Shown here in pieces: positions 60,826-64,000 of a stretch of 64,000 nucleotides of DNA; within the stretch, counting starts at the first letter, position 1; each line of letters opens with the position of its first letter. The translations under genes and the position numbers were made by a program. The notes beneath the pieces are model-generated. The model made no database searches. It saw only the letters and a list, made by a program, of their open reading frames with translations, and was not told the DNA's origin. This DNA comes from Alitta virens (taxonomy: Eukaryota; Annelida; Polychaeta; Phyllodocida; Nereididae), in assembly GCA_932294295.1 (NCBI GenBank), contig OW028582.1, forward strand, positions 5,451,515 through 5,515,514. Direction: 5' to 3'.

Positions 60826-61008
60826 TGTATCAAAGCTACTGAGCCTGAAACTTAGTCAGCTTATATGACCAGCTGCCGGAGGCAGACGTAATGATAAGAT
60901 GATAAGGATTAGAGTACACACGTTGTTACACATTTTGCCCATGGGTGGGGTCTTTTATTTGCCTCAGCATAGACACCGAGTACAAGGACCCAGCTCATGG
61001 TGAGTGCC
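60826..61008 (-). mobile_element. SINE family 2, middle and tail
   Basis: The minus strand reads CTCGGTGTCTATGCTGAGGC, AATAAAAGACCCCACCCATG, then CTTATCATCTTATCATTACG, AGCTGGTCATATAAGCTGAC and a CAGTAGCTTTGATACATTGA end. GATA runs flank both sides. Confidence 0.7.
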
Positions 61009-61075
61009 CGATAGATAGATAGATAGATATATAGGTAGGTAGGTAGGTAGATTGTTATTGATCGATAGATAGCAG
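61009..61075 (-). repeat. (GATA)n/(GGTA)n microsatellite
   Basis: Short compound run. Confidence 0.9.
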
Positions 61076-61358
61076 ACTGGTAGACTGAGAGTCTGGGTAA
61101 CTCCCCGTCTGACTAACAATGCTGATTTATATAAATCATAGAGGCAACTTTTAAAGGGCCCCTCAGTGAAAGGCAACCCCCACACTGTAATGGTCACTGG
61201 GATAAATTTCATGTTATCCAGTTAACTGCTTTGGGATTTTGATCAAATGCTACAAGACTCCACATTTTAGGATGATGGTGCTCCAGACACAAGAGTATTA
61301 TTGAAACCCATTAGCAGGTCTTTTAACAGCGCCACCTCTTGTCCAGTGTCATTTACAC

Positions 61359-61490
61359 GCATGCGCACGGTGACTTCCGCCTTCTAATCATGGCGCCACA
61401 GGAAGTAGCTGCCAAGAAGCATCTGATTGATTTCTCTTGCGAATATTAAGGGTGTTATGCCTCAAATTAGCCAGTCTGGTGGCCATTTTA
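61359..61490 (+). promoter_or_regulatory. Candidate housekeeping-type promoter
   Basis: The block has GCATGCGCA (NRF-1-like, 61359-61367), ACTTCCGC (ETS-like, 61373-61380), ATGGCGCC (YY1-like, 61390-61397), AGGAAGT (ETS-like, 61400-61406) and GGCCATTTTA (YY1-like, minus strand, 61481-61490). There is no TATA box. Such clusters mark TATA-less start sites in many animals. It lies 950-1080 bp upstream of the first coding exon of the cyclase-like gene. A 19-codon frame opens at the YY1-like ATG (61390) and stops at 61447-61449. Function is inferred. Confidence 0.4.
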
Positions 61491-61859
61491 GTAACGCTCG
61501 TTGCCAGAGTTTTTACAAGCACTTTGCAGCAGATTAATGTTATTTTGAACGTTAGAGTGATTCGTCACTTTTTACTGTTATAAATTGTACAGAATATTCA
61601 TAGTTCATGGTTTTCTTTTAAAAGAAACCTGTTTCAAAAGCACACAATGTTGGTTTATCTCAGAATCAAATCTGTTGGACCTAAACAATCACTAATATTA
61701 TCTGGATGGCGGTAGCCTGCCGTTTTATTAGGAAATATATTGTATTGCATTTAAATCTTTACGATACATATATTATCTAAATAACATGAAATTGTGCTTA
61801 CACATCGCTTTGACATTCTAAATATAATGGTTGTCTGTCTTCCAAAAGAACAAATTGCA

Positions 61860-61990
61860 CAGACACCATTGAATCCACTCGTGCTTGCGTGAAAACCAAC
61901 AGATTTACAGGTTTGGATTACTGACGCCTAGCCGAAGCCCAGACCTGAATGCCATTAAAATACTTTAGACTTTGAATAAACTGTCCATGT
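61860..61990 (+). pseudogene. Tc1-like transposase relic (C-terminal catalytic end)
   Basis: GLD in one frame is followed by PSRSPDLNAIK in another. That corresponds to the 'LDWP..SPDLNPIE' motif around the third catalytic residue of Tc1 transposases. Here the Glu codon reads AAA (Lys) and a frameshift separates the two parts. No ends are found. Confidence 0.5.
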
Positions 61991-62019
61991 TGAAAAGCCA
62001 CTAATATTAGGCATTAAAC

Positions 62020-62135
62020 GTGCGTATTCCATGCATTTGGATAAACGCATGGAAAAAGCTTGGTTTTTGCCTAATTAAAGTAAGGTGAAAACCATGCGTT
62101 TTCCATGCGTTTATCCAAATGCATGGAAAACGCAC
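62020..62135. mobile_element. 116-bp palindromic MITE
   Basis: Arms of about 40 bp start GTGCGTATTCCATGCATTTG on the left and GTGCGTTTTCCATGCATTTG read inward from the right. Both go on to GATAAACGCATGGAAAA, around a short unrelated centre. It lies between the candidate promoter and the first coding exon. Confidence 0.8.
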
Positions 62136-62280
62136 ATAGCACATTTGGCTATGTAGAAAAGGAAAGTCTTAAAAATTTTTTTTCTGTATTCGCTTCAATT
62201 AGGCCTATATCTGTAAAACTTTTTTGGGCACATGTTGACAATCATATCTTAATTAAGTTATCTTGTTTTTATTTTTTCAG

Positions 62281-62564
62281 TTGTGAATCTTCTCATCGAC
62301 AAAATGACAGCCATTGGTTGAAGAGGTCATAAAGATTATGCCGTTACGGGCAACCCTATCAAAATGGAAGCCACAAAAGTGATACACAGGAAATACGTCA
62401 TAACATTTAGTGCTTCCTATCGCCGTGGCTAGAGAGATATGGAAATCGACGATCTATACAAACAATATTGTTCTCGTCTTAAAAGAAGCTTACTTGTGAC
62501 GTCATTACTTCTCAACTTTGCTTACGTACTCGTTCTGTTGGGATGGCATTCTTCTGTGGAAAAT
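62281..62564 (+). other. Candidate spliced exon holding the start codon
   Basis: A pyrimidine-rich stretch ending in TTTTTATTTTTTCAG (to 62280) makes a good splice acceptor. If used, this exon has a 158-base leader before the ATG at 62439. The donor is AAT|GTAAGA at 62564/62565. The leader contains TAG (62430-62432) in frame just upstream of the ATG. Confidence 0.4.
62439..62564 (+). CDS. Membrane adenylate cyclase-like protein, first coding exon
   Basis: Membrane adenylate cyclases make cAMP from ATP at the plasma membrane. They have two six-helix membrane blocks, each followed by a catalytic domain. This exon encodes 42 residues: a short acidic/polar start (MEIDDLYKQYCSRLKRS) and one hydrophobic helix (LLVTSLLLNFAYVLVLLGW, about residues 18-36). 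The start is chosen because TAG lies in frame nine bases upstream and the ATG has G at -3 and +4. The exon ends in phase 0 at GT (62565). From memory, LYxxY with a following helix resembles the N-terminus of vertebrate types 2/4/7. The catalytic domains lie outside the window, so another six-helix membrane protein cannot be ruled out. Confidence 0.6.
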
Positions 62565-63333
62565 GTAAGATAACCAACACTTTTTTTTTTTTTGATATAT
62601 TTTTTTAAGCATACTGAAGCCTGAAATTATACAAAAAAATTATCACTAATCGCTAATTGCACTAATAAAGTTTAATGGTGTCCAATCAGTATTCCAATCA
62701 CGCACATTTTCTTGAGTAAAATTTTGATAAAACTAATATATTTACAGTTGTGCCCAAAAGCCTACATAACCCTTAATATTTTGCCATTGCATTCAGCAAA
62801 ATATTGTCTCTAAAACAATGCTCATGGCATTTACCAAAATCTGTCATATAATTTAAAACAGGCTTCCAGGGCATATTTTCTGTTTCGTGTAGAATGCCTG
62901 ATGCTATAGGAACAGTGTATACCCATTTACATAGGGGTGTCAGAATTGTACACACCCCTCAACAATACTATTCCAATGAGAGATAGGGTATGTAAACTTT
63001 TGATACATTTATGACCCCTGTGTAAATTAAACTGCAGCTGGACAAATCGGCCTTCCCTAGCTATATAAATATATACTAAAGAGAATGAAATAAGCTGTAA
63101 AGCTTGTTTTCTTTGTTGAATGCAATGGCAAAAATTATGAAGAGAATAAACTTTCGGGCAAAACTGTATCCCAGATAGCATTCCAAATCGGCCCAACATC
63201 GTTTCCATATAGGCCACTGTCGTTTCAACATCGAATTAACATTGCTGATATCGCGCCAATGTTGAAACGATTTGGAATGCTATCTGGGATGAAAATGTTG
63301 CAACAATGACAATAATAATGTTTGTTATTTCAG
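62565..63333 (+). other. Intron 1 of the cyclase-like gene
   Basis: Starts GTAAGA and ends TTTGTTATTTCAG; 769 bp, phase 0. It contains a 119-bp MITE (63170-63288) 45 bp before the acceptor. Confidence 0.6.
63170..63288. mobile_element. 119-bp MITE, copy 8 (intronic)
   Basis: Exactly 119 bp, full TIRs, AT on both sides. It may overlap the branch-point zone of the intron. Confidence 0.95.
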
Positions 63334-63546
63334 CCCTTGCAAGACAAGCAAAATGTTATCCTGATCTCAGTTTGTGCTTCGGAGGTTGCCTTAGTAACCG
63401 GGTTCATCTTCCTCGCTTGCGCAGAACCCCTCTTCAACAAAGCCGCCGTTCCCATCTCTCTGGTCATTTGGACTTGCCTGCTTACCTTCAACTTAACTTA
63501 CCATGCCTTCCTCCCCCTTCGAACATGTTCAGATGGCCTCGTCCAA
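63334..63546 (+). CDS. Membrane adenylate cyclase-like protein, second coding exon
   Basis: Seventy-one codons follow exon 1 in phase 0. The acceptor is TTATTTCAG|CCC and the donor CAA|GTAAGA, also phase 0. Two hydrophobic helices are visible: VILISVCASEVALVTGFIFL (about residues 50-69 of the protein) and a second running through ISLVIWTCLLTFNLTYHAFL. The linker ACAEPLFNKAAVP and the SLVIW motif recall the second and third membrane helices of type 2-like adenylate cyclases (known family pattern, from memory). The gene runs off the right edge, so only about a tenth of a usual 1,000-1,300-residue cyclase is seen. Confidence 0.65.
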
Positions 63547-64000
63547 GTAAGAATTTTTGAAGTAAAATGAGATAGTCTTAAAATGCATTAATATTAAAAA
63601 CTGTTTATCAAATAACTGGTATTTGCAGTAATTATAATTTTCTGATCTTTGAGATTATGTCGCTCCGATAGATACCATGATGAAATTTAATTTTTTCGAG
63701 TTCAGCATGGAATAACCTCCATTTAAATATTGTTACATTTGAAGATTACAGCCAATTTCATAGACTCGGAAACTAATGTCGTATACTTGTAAGCTAAACT
63801 CCAGAGGACGTCATGTGAATCCAGGATTCCCATTGGTTATATGGAGTCCCTCAACCGACAGGAGTCCTGGACTCATATGACGTCCTCTAACGTTCAGTTT
63901 TTAAGTCTATGAGTTTGGTTTGCAAGTCCATGAAATTGGCTGTAAGATTTTCTTACCCCCCAGTGATAATTGCCTTCCTGCCAGTGTACAAGCGCATGGG
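63547..64000 (+). other. Intron 2 of the cyclase-like gene (partial)
   Basis: Starts GTAAGAA; no further exon is seen before the window ends. Confidence 0.55.
63746..63945. mobile_element. 200-bp palindromic MITE in intron 2
   Basis: The left end TTACAGCCAATTTCATAGAC and the right end, inward, TTACAGCCAATTTCATGGAC are inverted repeats. Further inverted blocks (CCAGAGGACGTCAT with ATGACGTCCTCT, near 63800 and 63877) make most of the element fold on itself. No ORF. Confidence 0.85.

Noticed and set aside
63306..63560. Alternative 84-codon frame over the second cyclase exon
   Set aside because: It starts in intron sequence before the acceptor and is out of frame with exon 1; the phase-0 frame gives membrane helices.

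Overview
This 64 kb window is metazoan nuclear DNA, AT-rich and almost wholly intergenic or intronic. Short spliced exons, tRNA-derived SINEs, many miniature DNA transposons, (TATC)n and (TACC)n microsatellites and the lack of any long ORF fit an invertebrate genome, perhaps a marine one; the sequence alone does not fix the species. There are no operons, CRISPR arrays or functional RNA genes. Most open frames are chance or microsatellite frames.

The one host gene I can support lies at the right end on the plus strand: the first two coding exons (62439-62564 and 63334-63546) of a multi-pass membrane protein that reads like the N-terminal transmembrane region of a class III adenylate cyclase. 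It continues beyond the window. A candidate promoter with NRF-1-, ETS- and YY1-like sites lies about 1 kb upstream (61359-61490).

The rest is a mosaic of mobile DNA. (i) 12996-14026 is a higher-order tandem array of three hairpin unit types. (ii) 16092-21420 and 24140-25740 hold Helitron-like elements on the minus strand, partly head to tail. Each has a CTAG end next to a hairpin whose stem sequence differs between copies while pairing is kept. Their bodies are full of AGGTCA/TCAAGGTCA nuclear-receptor half-sites. (iii) A 1.47 kb terminal-inverted-repeat transposon at 19313-20784 sits inside one of these, and an inverted copy 0.8 kb away still holds the empty target site. (iv) 36871-38182 is a TA-flanked element packed with GACGTC palindromes. 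(v) 45815-47249 is a complete but dead Tc1-like transposon. (vi) A 119-bp MITE family (CCCAGATAGC ends) has eight copies plus fragments. (vii) Two or three tRNA-derived SINE families and several other MITEs are scattered throughout.

The most unusual feature is the set of hairpins with different but matched arms: the array at 13-14 kb and the Helitron-like termini at 16-24 kb. One array unit is physically joined to the end of a Helitron-like body at 18683-18721, so the two are related.
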